From Trogon surrucura (Eukaryota > Chordata > Aves > Trogoniformes > Trogonidae), in assembly GCA_020746105.1 (NCBI GenBank), contig JAJGST010000022.1, forward strand, positions 1,642,276-1,706,275: a DNA stretch of 64,000 nt, in the 5' to 3' direction. Below the pieces are notes generated by a model. It made no database searches. It worked only from the letters and a program-made list of their open reading frames with translations, and had not been told where the DNA came from. Shown in pieces: positions 46,798 through 60,159 of the stretch. Within the stretch, counting starts at the first letter, position 1. The number at the start of each line of letters is the position of its first letter. A program made the translations under genes and the position numbers.

Positions 46798-48238
46798 CAC
46801 AGTATCACAGTATCACAGTATGCCAGGGATTGGAAGGGACCTCAAAAGATCATCTAGTCCAATCCCCCTGCCAGAGCAGGATCACCTATATGATGTTACA
46901 CAAGAAGGCATCCAGGTGGGTTTTGAATGTCTCCAGAGAAGGAGACTCCACAACATCCCTGGGCAGCCTGTTCCAGTGTTCTGTCACTCGCACTGAGAAG
47001 AAGTTTCTTCTCAAATTTAAGCGGAACCTCTTGTGTTCCAGCTTGATTCTAATATCCCTTGTCCTATCATTGTTTGCCACCAAGAAGAGCCTGGCTCCAT
47101 CCTCGTGACACTCCCCTTTTATATATTTGTAAACACTAATAAGGTCACCCCTTAGTCTCCTCTTCTCCAAACTAAAGAGACCCAGCTCCCTCAGTCTTTT
47201 CTCATAAGGGAGATGTTCCACTCCATCATCTTTGTGGCTCTGCGCTGGACTCTCTCAAGCAGCTCCCTGTCCTTCTTGAACAGATGGGCCCAGAACTGGA
47301 CACAATATTCCAGATGGGGTCTCACCAGGGCAGAGTAGAGGGGAAGGAGGACCTCTCTTGACCTACTAACCACTCCCCTTCTAATACACCCCAGGATGCC
47401 ATTGGCCTTCCTGGCCACAAGGGCACAGTGGCTGGCTCATGGTCATCCTGCTGTCCACCAAGACTCCCAGGTCTCTTTCCCCTACGCTGCTCTCTAACAG
47501 GTTGTTCCCCAACCTATACTGGAACCTGGGTTTGTTCCTGCCCAGATGTAGGACCCTACATTTACCCTTGTTGTATTTCATCAAGTTATTCCCTGCCCAA
47601 CTCTCCAACCTGTCCAGGTCTCTCTGAATGGCAGCACAGCCTTCTGGCGTGTCAACCACTCCTCCCAGTTTAGTGTCATCAGCAAACTTGCTGATAGTAC
47701 ACTCAATTCCCTCATCTAAATTGTTGATGAATATATTGAATAACATTGGCCCCAGTACCGACCCTTGAGGCACTCCACTAGATACCGGCCTCCAACTAAA
47801 CTCCGCCCCATTGACTGCGACTCTCTGGCTTCTTTCCTTCAGCCAGTCCGCAATCCACCTCACTACCCGATCGTCCAGCCCACACTTCCTCAGTTTAGCT
47901 GTGAGGATGCTGTGGGAGACTGTGTCAAATGCTTTACTGAAGTCAAGGTAGACCACATCCACTGCTCTGCCATCATCCATCCACCTTGTTATTTCCTCAT
48001 AAAAGGCTATGAGGTTGGTCAAACATGACTTCCCCTTGGTGAGGCCATGTTGACTGCCCCTAATAACCCTCTTATCCTTGATATGCCTTGAGATGGCACC
48101 AAGGATAAGGTGTTCCATCACTTTCCCAGGGATGGAGGTGAGGCTGACCGGTCTATAGTTTCCCGGGTCCTCCTTCTTGCCCTTTTTGAAGACTGGAGTG
48201 ACATTTGCTTTCCTCCAGTCCTCAGGCACCTCTCCCGT

Positions 48239-48614
48239 TCAAAGAAGGGTCCCTTCGGAGAGCTGGCCAAGTAATGACCATCCCACCAATGTGGCTACAA
48301 GTCGTTCTCCCTTTATTGTGCCAGACAGCTCAATATATACAGTTAAGCAGTGTCCACGCGCCTGCCCCTTAACAGAGTTGGTCAGTTACAGGTTTACACG
48401 TGCGAGCGTTTTATTGGATAGTGCCATTCAACTATGCAGGAGGCTCTTGCTCCCCCCTCTCTCCCCCCGGCAAGGCTCCCACAAACAGCTGCACCTCCTC
48501 CTCTCCTTGCCCCAGGGCAGCTCCAACGACAGAGCCTTTATTTAGGCCTAAGCTGGGTTGTCCAAAACCTTTAAAGGCATACTGCACCCTTGCTCCACAA
48601 GAAATTCCCCTACA
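48239..48614 (-). mobile_element. ERVK-type solo LTR in CR1
   Basis: About 376 bases of the same LTR family as 33055-33455, reversed. The right end CCCTACA is intact; the left end has lost the TG. Flanks CCCGTT and CCTGTT agree at five of six bases and bracket a restored CR1 ORF2. AATAAAGG reads on the minus strand near 48312-48320. Confidence 0.85.
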
Positions 48615-50259
48615 CCTGTTTCCCAAGACTTGGTAAAGATGATGGAGAGTGGTCTAGCAATGACATCAGCCAGCTCCCTCAGCACCCGTGGATGCATCCT
48701 ATCTGGACCCATGGATATATGGATGTCCAGATTGCTTAATTGGTCTCTAACCCAGTCCTCATTGACCAAGGCAAACTCCTCCATTGACTTGACTTCCTCT
48801 GGGTCTCAGGGGAACAGGAGTCCTCAGGACAGCCTCCGTAAGAGCAGACAGAGACAAGAAGGCATTCAGTAATTCTGCCTTCTCTGTATCTTCTGTCACC
48901 AGGGTACCCACCTCATTCATCAGTGGGCCTACATTGCCTCTGGTGTTAGTTTTATCTGCCTTGTATTTGAAAAAGCTCTTTCTGCTGTCCTTGACCCCTC
49001 TCGCCAGGTTTAATTCTAGGGAGGCCTTAGCTATCCTAGCTACCTTCCTACATCTTCTAACAGCAGCCTTATCTTCTTCCCAAGTGGTCAGCCCTTCCTT
49101 CCATGACACATCAACTCTCCTCTTCCACTTGAGCATGCCCAGCAGTTCCCTATTTAGCCACGCAGGTCTCCTGGCTCCCTTCCTTGACTTCCTCCATGTC
49201 AGGATGCTCTGATCTTGAGCTTTGAAGAAGCAGTCCCTGAATGCCAAACAACTATCTTGGGCCCCTTTACCTTCAAGCAGCCTTGCCCATGGGATTTCCC
49301 CTAGCAATTGCTTGAAAAGGTCAAAGTTTGCCCTGATAAAGTCCAGGGTTGCAATTCTACTTGCTATTCTGGTCCTACCCCACAAGATCCTGAACTCCAC
49401 CATTTCATGGTCACTGCAGCCAAGGCAGCCCTCAACCTTTACTGCTTCAACCAGATCCTCCTTGTTAGTGAGGATGAGATCCAGCAGTGCACCTCTCCTA
49501 GTTGGCTCCTCCACCATTTGCATGAGGAAGTTATCTTCAATGCACTGGAGGAACCTCCTGGACTGTGGCTGGCTGGCTGAGTTGTCCTTCCAGCAAATAT
49601 CAGGGAGGTTAAAATCCCCCACGACAACCAGGGCCTGTGACTGTGAGGCCGCTCTCAGCTGCCTGTAGAAGGCCTCATCAACTTCCTCACCCTGATCTGG
49701 TGGCCTGTAATAGACACCCACAACAGTATCGCCCCTGCCAGCCTGCCCCTTAATTGTGACCCATAGATTCTCAACTTGCTCATCATCTGTCCCTGGACAG
49801 TACTCAGTACATTGTAGCTGCTCTCTCACATAAAGAGCAACTCCATCACCACACCTGGCTGGCCTGTCTTTCCTGAAAAGGACATAGCCATCCATGACTA
49901 TATTCCAGTCATGTGAGCTGTCCCACCATGTCTCTGTAATTGCCACCAGATCATAACCTCCCGATAGAACCCAGGTTTCTAACTCCTCCTGCTTATTCCC
50001 CATGCTTCGCGCGTTGGTATACAGGCATTTCAGGGAACGAGCTGAACACACCGATTTCAGTGTAGGGTTATAGGAGGCCACCCAATCTTCATCACTTCTA
50101 GAGTACTGCCCCACTGAGGCAAGTCCAGCTACAATCCCATCCCCCTTCAAATCTAGTTTAAAGTCCTCCAAATGAGCCCTGCTAACTCCTGTCCCAGCAT
50201 CCTTTTGCCCCTGCGAGATAAACCTTTCCCGCGTACCACTGACCAGACTGGTGTCTTAT

Positions 50260-51094
50260 AAAACCAGCCGTTATAAAACAATCCAAAACCCTGCCTGTAG
50301 CACCAGTCTTGAAGTCATTCATTTACGGACTGAATTTTCCTATTCCATCCCACGTCGCCACTCGAAGATGGAAGGAGTGACGAGAAGATCACTTGAGCCC
50401 CAGACTCTTACACCATCCGTCCCAAGGCCTTGAAATCTTTCTTCATTCCCCTCAAGCTGCGGGAAGCAGCTTCCTCCCCATCTGTCTGGAAGACCGGCAG
50501 TGGGTAGTAGTCAGTTGGGTGCATCAGGTTGTGGAGTGCCCTGGTGATATCCCTGATCCGGGCTCCAGGTAGACTACACGCTTCCCTATGATGAGGGTCA
50601 ACTCTGCATATTGGGCCCTCTGTTCCTCTCCAAAGTGAATTTCCTACTACAATCACCCTTCTTTCTTTCTTATCAGAAGCAGTCTTGAGGTGTGGAGTCA
50701 ACTGCCTCTTCCTATGTGACCTTGTAGGCGGGCCTTGCACTGCATCCTCACCTACCTCTTCTACAAGATCCAGGGTCTCAAACCTATTACGGAGGGGCAC
50801 CTGAGGAAGCAAGGCAGGTAGGGAGGAGGGTTGCCCACGACGTTGAACAGGAACTCGCTTCCAATCCTCGTCGTCTTTTTGGTCCCCTACCTCTGCCCGA
50901 CAGCAACAGGGCAGGGACTGTCTCGGGTCTTCCCCCTCCGCCTGAGAGGGCAGGGGGTCCATCCCCTTTTGAGGGGTATCCCCCCGGGGCCTTTCTGACT
51001 GGCATGCCAGGGAGTTACTCCAGCAGTCGATTTCCTTTTCATACTCCCTGATGGACCTCAGCCTCTCAACCTCCTCCTTAAGTTCCATGACCAT
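50260..51094 (-). pseudogene. CR1 ORF1, coiled start and GDSL-type esterase domain
   Basis: Minus-strand ORF1 of the near full-length CR1, open at 50408-51094 (228 codons), with a frame change continuing to about 50260. The start has a leucine- and glutamate-rich helix (ELKEEVERLRSIREYE). The esterase-like domain begins RRVIVVGNSLWRGTE. The family motif is GDS, so the nucleophilic serine is kept but aspartate is asparagine. CLPGARIRDI-type sequence follows. ORF1 proteins of CR1 are thought to bind RNA and may act on lipids; the role here is inferred. Confidence 0.8.
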
Positions 51095-51418
51095 GCCGAG
51101 CAGATCTTTTTTTCCCCCCTTTCTTAACTAGTTTTTCATAGTAGCACCACCAAGACTATTGCTTGACTCAGCTTTGGCCTGCAGTGGATCCTGTGCTGAG
51201 CAAGCTGGAACCAGCTGTGTCTGGCACAAGGCAGACCCTTACCTCTTCCCACAGAGGCCGCCCCTGCAGCCCCCGCACCACTGCCAAAACCATGCCACAT
51301 ATACCCAGTACAACTCCATAAAATTTCAATAACTCCTCAGAACATATAATCGGAGTTGTGGGGTTTTGCTATTAAAAAAAAATTTCTATTAATATAACAA
51401 ATCCCTTGTTTCTTTTAG

Positions 51419-51580
51419 CCACTTCAAAGAATAGAGAATGAAGTAGAACTGCTTGGAGAACATCTTCCTATAGGAAGTTTTACCTACCCGCCATCAACTC
51501 ATCCACCAACATTGACTTCCTCAGCTCCTATCCAATTCTTAACCCATGATACTTTACACCAAGAGGTTTCATTTGGAGTT
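51419..51580 (+). CDS. RNF38: RNF38 coding exon D
   Basis: Internal exon of 162 bases (54 codons, phase 0) between TTCTTTTAG and GTAAGT. The product begins PLQRIENEVELLGEHLPIG and ends LHQEVSFGV. The acidic PLQRIENEVEL segment is characteristic of RNF38; RNF44 reads differently. The CR1 at 46798-51310 ends only about 100 bases before it. The reading frame is intact. Confidence 0.95.
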
Positions 51581-52707
51581 GTAAGTATTGCTTTATTTAC
51601 TACATCCTCATACATTCTGAGTTCAAGTTCTTGATCTTTGCTCTAATTCATAACCTTTTTACTGAAAAACGACATTTTTGCAATTGTATTTCATTAGTGG
51701 ATGCAGCTGTGGAAAGTCAGGGTGGTTGTTTCTTAGTGTTAGACACTTATAGTTTGAGGCCTCAATCTTGGAGGAATGAAAACATGTTAAAATCTTTGAG
51801 CAATCTTTTTTTCATAAAAATAAATGTCTAAAGCCTCTGAATATCATTTCAGTAGTGGTATGTGAGTTTTGGTTCTAAAACTGCTAACATTTTTTTTCAC
51901 TATTGAATATTTATAGAAAAATACAATTTATGTCTAAGTTACAGTTTTTACCTGCTCCCATTTTAGTAGACAGTTCAAGATGTTTTAAACAGTTATACTG
52001 GGGACTTATGTAAGTAAACTAAAGAGCTTTTCATGCAAATCGAAACAGGAAAATAGTCCTTTTTCTCCTATGGAAAGAATGTGTTGAAGCTGTAAACTTG
52101 AATGTCTCTTTAGGCACTATATCTGCATGCAGTTGAAAGGCTACAGCCTGTCCTCCCAAAAGTTAATGTAATTGAGCCCAACTCTGAATGTAATTTTTTT
52201 TTATTAATTTTAAATCTTGCTCTTTATTTTAAGTGATTTTGCTGTGGAGCATTCTGGTAGTGCCCCTTAATGGATATTTGGCTTATACCAGTGAAAGAAC
52301 TGTATATTGTTTAAAACTCCTATTCCTACTCAACCAGCTACACAAGCCACTGTGTTGCACCAGGTTAAAAGCCCTCGGCTTTGGTTTGCGGCATGTTCAC
52401 CAATTCAAGTCCTGCTTGTCCGAACCATCCCATATATAGGCTAAGCCTTGCAAAATGCTTATTAACGAGCTTGCAAGGGTTTCTGGTTAGCATTGTTATT
52501 TTTTCCTGCAGGATAGTATAATTGTATGTTACTGATGAGATTTGTTGGTCAAAACAATTCTTTGAAAAGGCTGCTATTTTTTGGCTTGGACAGGTATGAC
52601 TTTTTTTTATAATGTCTTATTTAAAATATATTTAAACATTCGCTTTTTATTTAATTTCATTATTAAATAAGACAAGAAAATATTGAAGTTTTTCTTCCTT
52701 TTTACAG
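51581..52707 (+). other. RNF38 intron without transposons
   Basis: About 1.1 kb intron, donor GTAAGT, acceptor TTTTTACAG. No repeat family recognised. Confidence 0.65.
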
Positions 52708-52814
52708 CCTTACACACCTTTTATGCCTCAAAGACTCACAGGGCGCAGTAGATACCGATCACAGCAACCAGTACCACCACACTCGTACCATACCAGCCTA
52801 TTACCATATGTGCT
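52708..52814 (+). CDS. RNF38: RNF38 coding exon E
   Basis: Internal exon of 107 bases, starting in phase 0 and ending after two bases of a leucine codon. It lies between TTTTTACAG and GTAAGT. The product begins PYTPFMPQRLTGRSRYRSQQ and ends LLPYV plus the split leucine. The basic RLTGRSRYRSQQ block is a family hallmark in front of the conserved C-terminal region. Confidence 0.95.
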
Positions 52815-53954
52815 GTAAGTCCAAAGCTCATCGTACTTGTAGACTACTGAATAACTGTAAGATAGTTGATCCCCTCAATTTTTTTTTTTCTGATGTTTGG
52901 ACTCTACCACAGGGTACAGATGGTTCAGACAATCCCAAGGAATAAGAAAACTTGTAGTTATATTTAAAGTTTCCCATCTATTTGAACAGCATACATACCT
53001 GAGCAAGGAAAAAACAAGTACAAGTGAACAGTTTGATGATAATGTAGTTTTGAGATCTGCTATGCCTCTTTCTGTTGAAATCTCCTTAAAGATGTTCAAT
53101 GTAGAATGGATACACTTAGTTCTTGGATAATAGTTATGAGCTATACCCATGGTTACATCCTAAAGTCTACTTATGAGGATAAAGACCTAACAGTCCTTAC
53201 AAAAAACAAAACAAAAAACCACCATCAACAAAAAACCCCAGGCAAATCAATTTACTCTTAATTGCTGAAACATAATGAGGGGAGCCTTCTGGCTGTGGGT
53301 GTGCTTTTTGTTTTGGGGGTTTTTCTTTCTTCTGAACTGATAATCTGTTACAGCTTTTGAAATTCTGCACCATTTCTGGAAGAGAAGGGATGGGAAAAGT
53401 ATCATTAAGGGATTATCGGTAATCTTTTAAAGTAGATCCTGTCTGTTTTAGTTTAGATATGTGAACATGGAATTTATTGTTCTTTGTAGGTTCTGTTTTA
53501 GAAATCAATACAAAATGCTAAGAAAATGAGGATTTACTTTAAAGGTGTCATTGACAGGGAGATAATCCAACTTTATCATTTGTTATTTTGCCACAACAAC
53601 TATCGTTTCTGACTCCACAGTTTGACTTGCATCAAAAGAGCACCAGGATATAAGATTCAGTGAAGATGTTAAACTTTAAACTTCACATTTTGCATTCTGA
53701 CAGAGTCTGCTCTGATATTACAGTCGCTTGTCTGTCTACTCAGGGACAGTGTGTCACAATCATTCCTGATTAATTAGATGATATTTATAGAGCTGTGGAT
53801 TTTTTTTTTTTTATTTCTGTGGTTGTGCATTAAACTTTGATCCATATTACTATCTTGGGATGGGGATGCATTTTTAACTTGAAAGTAAAAAACCAAAAAA
53901 TTGGCATGCTCTTGCCTTTATATCTGAAGATGTTCTTCTCTGGCCAAATCCATG
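52815..53954 (+). other. RNF38 intron, nothing recognised
   Basis: About 1.1 kb of AT-rich intron with an A/C-rich stretch near 53200-53240. The CR1 at 53955 ends it. Confidence 0.55.
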
Positions 53955-54785
53955 TTAGATGGCTCTCCAGAGGGATCTGGATAGGCTGTATCATTAGGCC
54001 AAGGCCAATTCCATGAGTTTCAATAAGGCCAAATGCCGGGTCCTGCACTTTGGCCACAACAACGCCAAGCAGCGCTACAGGCTTGAGGAGAAGTGGCTGG
54101 AGAACTGCCAGGCAGAGAGGGACCTGGGGGTGTTGATGAACAGCCAGCTGAACAGGAGCCAGCAGTGTGCCCAGGTGGCCAAGAGGGCCAATGGCATCCT
54201 GGCCTACATCAGGAATGGTGTTGCCAGCAGAAGCAGAGAGGTGATCATTCCCCTGTACTCAGCTTTGGTGAGGCCCCACCTTGAGTACTGCGTCCAGTTT
54301 TGAGCCCCTCACTACAAGAGGGACATTGAGGTGCTGCAGAGGGTACAGAAGAGGGTTACCAAGCTGGTAAAGGGCTTAGAACACAAGTCTTGTGAGGAAA
54401 GACTGAGGGATCTGGGGCTGTTTAGCCTGGAGAAGAGGAGATTGAGGGGAGACCTCATCCCTCTCTACAACTATCTGAAAGGAGGTTGTAGAGAGGCAGA
54501 GGTTGGTCTGTTCTCCCTAGTGGAGAGTGATAGGACAAGGGGAAATGGATTTAAATTGCGCCCGGGGAGGTTCAAGTTGGATATTGGGAAGAATTTCTAT
54601 ACTGAAAGGATTGTCAGCCATTGGAACAGGCTGCCCAGGGAGGCACCGTCCCTGGAGGTGTTTAAGAGAAGGGTAGATGTTGTGTTGGGAGGAATCGTTT
54701 AGTAGGTTGATAGGGCTGGGACAAAGGCTGTGGACTCGATGATCTTCTAGGTCTCTTCCAGATGATACGATTCTATGATTCTATG
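53955..54785 (+). mobile_element. CR1 LINE, ORF2 C-terminus and 3' end, young
   Basis: Plus-strand CR1 of about 830 bases, open in two frames (54013-54303 and 54331-54702) separated by a TGA in place of Trp/Cys after EYCVQF. The end includes [21 protein letters not shown] and the tail ATTCTATGATTCTATGG. The shortened PREAPSLE segment is shared with the copy at 33588-34192. Confidence 0.92.
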
Positions 54786-54867
54786 GGAATGTATATTTGG
54801 GTCTGCTGTCAATGTGGAAATTGGCCCAGTACTATATTGTAATAATCTTTGTTATGTGTATTATTGA

Positions 54868-55350
54868 AAAGGAGACAGAGAGACAAACTCATTGCTCTCT
54901 ACAGCTTCCTGAGGAGAAATGGAGAAAGAGGTGCTTATAGAATCATAGAATCATAGAATCATAGAATGGCCTGGGCTGGAAGGGACCTTAGAGATCGTTT
55001 TAATCCAACCTCCCTGTCATGGGCAGGGACGCCACCTCTCGACTAGCTCAGGCAACACGTGAGAACTCTCTTCTCCCTGGTATCCAGAGACAAGATGTGT
55101 GGGATTGGTTCAAATCTGCATCAGAGTAGGTTCAAACTTGACATTAAGAAATATTTCTTTACCTAGGAGGTGATCAAACAGTGGAACAGGTTTCCTAGTG
55201 AGGTGGTCGATGCCCCAAACCTGTCAGTGTTTAAGAGGCATTTGGAAAATGCCCTTAATACTATGCTTTAGGTTTTGTTCTGCCCTGAAGTGGTCAGGTC
55301 ACTGAAGTAGATGATCATTGCGGATCCCTTCCAACTGAATTATTCTATTT
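54868..55350 (+). mobile_element. CR1-like 3' end with nested minus-strand CR1 tail
   Basis: A plus-strand CR1 remnant (54868-54937 and 55059-55350; LYSFLRRNGER, then WNRFPSEVVDAPNLSVFKR-like) is interrupted by a 120-base minus-strand CR1 3' end (54938-55058) starting with three ATCATAGA units. Joining the flanks gives a continuous CR1, so the second insertion is later. Each insertion is severely 5'-truncated. Confidence 0.82.
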
Positions 55351-55782
55351 GAGTGCTTTAATGCTTTTGTGTTGGGGAGCTAAGTGAACTTGGGTTATTT
55401 ATCTTTGTTGAAATTTATCTATTTAAATAATTGAATTTTAAAAATGGAAATTCTGTTCAACATTAATATTAACTCTGTGATGTATGCTATCAAGTGATTA
55501 ATTTCTGTAATAACACTGAGCCTTACTGTAAGTATGAGCTGTTACAGCAATATATATGCAGTTTAAAAATGCAATACAGTGAGTATCAAAAAGGGGCTCA
55601 ATTAGCTTTCCTTTGACTTCTTTACTTTGGATTTTAATTCTTAATTTCAAATTTAACCTTTTTACTGATTCTTAGAATTTGTTGATTTAAGAAGGATCAA
55701 TAATATAACTATGTCTGCCGTATGTTTGCATGCTTTTCTTCAGGAAGATATTGAGTCTTACTGTTGTTTGTTCTTCTGGTAG
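55351..55782 (+). other. RNF38 intron end with acceptor
   Basis: About 430 bases of AT-rich intron; acceptor TTCTTCTGGTAG before exon F. No repeat recognised. Confidence 0.6.
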
Positions 55783-55867
55783 ATCGGTACTTCCAACGCC
55801 ACCTGCAGTTGGACCAGCTTTCAGTTTTGAGCTAGATGTGGAAGATGGAGAGGTAGAAAACTATGAG
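55783..55867 (+). CDS. RNF38: RNF38 coding exon F
   Basis: Exon of 85 bases: one base completing the leucine codon of exon E, then 28 codons beginning SVLPTPPAVGPAFSFELDV and ending EVENYE. The acidic DVEDGEVENYE segment precedes the RING region. Its donor is GTTGGT, a weak match to the consensus, while all other donors here are GTAAGT, GTAAGA or GTAAAT. The border is nevertheless fixed by the phase and by the next exon beginning [10 protein letters not shown]. If splicing fails, translation ends a few codons into the intron. Confidence 0.92.
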
Positions 55868-56728
55868 GTTGGTGTGTGAAGTACAAATTAATGAGGAACA
55901 GAGATTAACTCAATATATGAACTTAAATGGTCTTTTGCCTTTCAAAGACAGAAATGGGATTAAATAAATGTAATGTTTATGAAGACACAATCTAGAAACA
56001 TTTTTTTCATACTAGTTGATAACACTGAATATTAGATACGCTCTTATTTAGTATCTATTGCCTTTCCCTGGAATCTATCCTTTCAGATTAATGATGTTTC
56101 AGTTCAACATTCCATTCTAGATGTCATCCATCTTTTTGCATTTTACTTAATTTTTAAATATAGAGCATAACTATCCTATTCTTTTGAAATATGTGTAACT
56201 TAGTGTTTTTTATGTACCTTGCTAACTTTCCAGATTAGTGTTAACATCATAGAATGAATTCAGATAAATGTGATGTTGACAAGAATCTCTTAATATATAT
56301 TTTCTCTTGACAATAAGGAGCATACAGCAAGTTACATATTTTGAAATAAAATGTCAGTGGTATCTTAGATAATTGCAGGCTGATCCCAAATCCTGTTCTT
56401 GCTACTTCTCGGGCTGTTGGATTCCCATCAGATTCTGTTCAGAAAACCTCAGCTTCTGCCTACCCCTCCTCTTGTATCTATTTCTCTTTGCTTCTGCTTA
56501 GATCTGTGTATTTATGCAAGTGCATAACATTTACAGTGTAATGACAAGCTCTACTATAATGCTTTTTTACTATTTAAAAGAAGCATCATATTGGAGCTGA
56601 CATGTTGGGCTCCAGGTTTTGGACTATTTGAGTATCTGTACTCTCTTCTGTGCTTCAGCTGTCTATCAAGCTGATGATACTTTTCTGGAGTTCCTCATGA
56701 AGGAGCAGAAAGTATTTACATGAGGAGC
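55868..56728 (+). other. RNF38 intron, nothing recognised
   Basis: About 860 bases of AT-rich intron up to a solo LTR. No repeat or frame recognised. Confidence 0.55.
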
Positions 56729-57844
56729 TGTATTGGGTTTGCCTGGCCAGATTTCGGTGGCAGGGGGCCTGTAGACGTGGCTTCTACAAGAAGCTGCTAG
56801 AAGCTTCCCCTAAGTCTGATAGAGCCAATGCCATCCAGCTCCGAAGACGTATCCGCCACTGACCAAGACTGACCCTATCAGTAAAATGATAGGGTAGGAA
56901 TGCCTCTATGAAAACATATTTGAGAAACAGGGAAGAAAAAGACCTGTGTCACACAACAACAGGCAGAGAGACAGAGGAGTGAGAATATGTGAAGACACCA
57001 AGGTCAGTGAAAAAGGATGGGGGGGAGGATGTGCTCCAGGCACCGGAGCAGAGAGTCCCCCAGGCCATGGTGAAGACCACGGTGAAGCGGGTTGTCCCCC
57101 TGCAGTCCATGGGTGTGACGGGGTGTAGATGTCCACCTGTAGCCCATGGAGGACCCCACGCCAGAGTGAGTGGATACCTGAAGGGGGCTGTGACCCTGTG
57201 GGAAGACTGTGCTGGAGCAGGTTGCTGCCAGAGTCTGTAGCCCATGGAGAGAGAGAAGCCCATGCTGGAGCAGATTGGCTGGCAGGACTTTTGTGATGCT
57301 GTGGGGGACTCATGCTGGAGCAGTTTCCCCTTATAACTGCATCCCATGGAGAGACTCACATTGGGACGAATTGCCCCTCATGAGAGGACTCATGTTGGAG
57401 AAGAGTGTATGAACCCCACAATGGCCCTGGGGAAGAGTGAAGAGTCCTCCCCTGGAAGAAGAAGCAGCAGAGGAAATGACATCAGATGAACCGACCGCAA
57501 CCCCCATTCCCTGTCCCCCTGCGCTGCTCAGGGGGAGGAGGTGGATAAACTGGGATTGATGTTGTGCCCGGGAGGAAGGGAGGGATGAGGAGAAGGTGTT
57601 ATTTTTTTTAAGATCTGTTTTTATCTCTCACTACTCTTCTCTGATTTGTTCTTTAATAAATTTAACTAGTTTCCCCAAATTCAAGTCTGTTTTGCCCGAG
57701 ATGGTAGATGCAGGTGATCTCCCTGTCCTTATCTCAAATCATAGGCCCTTCGATATATATTTTCTTCCCTGTCTAGCAGAGAAGGAGGGGGTGATAGAGT
57801 GACTGTGTGGGTACCTGGCCACCAGCCAGGATCAAAACACTGCA
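56729..57844 (+). mobile_element. Solo LTR, main family copy 5 (diverged subfamily)
   Basis: An 1116-base LTR, TGTATTGGG to AACACTGCA, flanked by GGAGC (56724-56728) and GGAAC (57845-57849), four of five bases equal. It shares order and landmarks with copies 1-4 (CTGGCCAGATTTC start, TTTAATAAATTTAAC, TTTTGCCCGAGA), with many substitutions and shorter internal repeats. The antisense frame is split into pieces of about 135 codons. Best paired with copy 6 as an older or distinct subfamily. Confidence 0.92.
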
Positions 57845-58408
57845 GGAACACTTATGTATGATGTTCTACCTGTATGAATGAGTACAAAATTTAATCAGAA
57901 AGTGTTTCTAAAGGTTCAATATAAAATCTCCATGTCTCAAATCAGTTAGCCAAAGAAGTGGAATGGCAGTCAAAAGTTGTCCCTTTAAACTCTTGGCCAC
58001 ATAGAGCTAGGCTCATTGCATATTCCTAGAAAGCACGTTTGTCAACATTTTCTGGTTACTCACACTACTGTGTGAGGATGGGGGAAGGGGGTTCATTTCC
58101 AAAGCAAAAGTTGCATCAACTGTGAATACAGCTACAGGAGTAATTAACAGTTAGGTCATGGATATTTGGAAATTCCAAAGATATTATCTTAAGCAGTTTA
58201 GAAGGATTCATCAATAAACAAATTTTGAAAGACATCTTTCCATAGTACTTGCAGTTGTACAGAGAGAGAAGCAAGACTAAATGTGTCTTGATAAAGAGGT
58301 GGATTGTGCTACCTGGTGGGATAGTGACATGGCAAGAAATCACTTCTCATAGAACTGGATCTTGTTTGAGCAATGAATGTTAAAAAGTCTGAATTCCTTG
58401 TTTTGTAG
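57845..58408 (+). other. RNF38 intron end with acceptor
   Basis: About 560 bases of intron with no recognised repeat. It ends CTTGTTTTGTAG before exon G. Confidence 0.6.

Positions 58409-60159
<1,751 letters not shown>

Larger units (their letters stand above)
46798..51310 (-). mobile_element. Near full-length CR1 LINE with nested LTR
   Basis: Minus-strand CR1, about 4.1 kb without the nested LTR. The 3' tail is unusual (ATCACAGT units at 46799-46824). ORF2 is split into frames 46886-47221, 47191-47418, 47381-48229 and 48759-50171. Its endonuclease retains all signature blocks (TNARSMGNKQEE, ITETWWD, GDFN, SDHEM) and RT retains [12 protein letters not shown]1 lies at 50260-51094, and probable 5' UTR reaches about 51310. 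Frameshifts and the LTR at 48239-48614 inactivate it. It is the most complete CR1 in the window. Confidence 0.9.
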
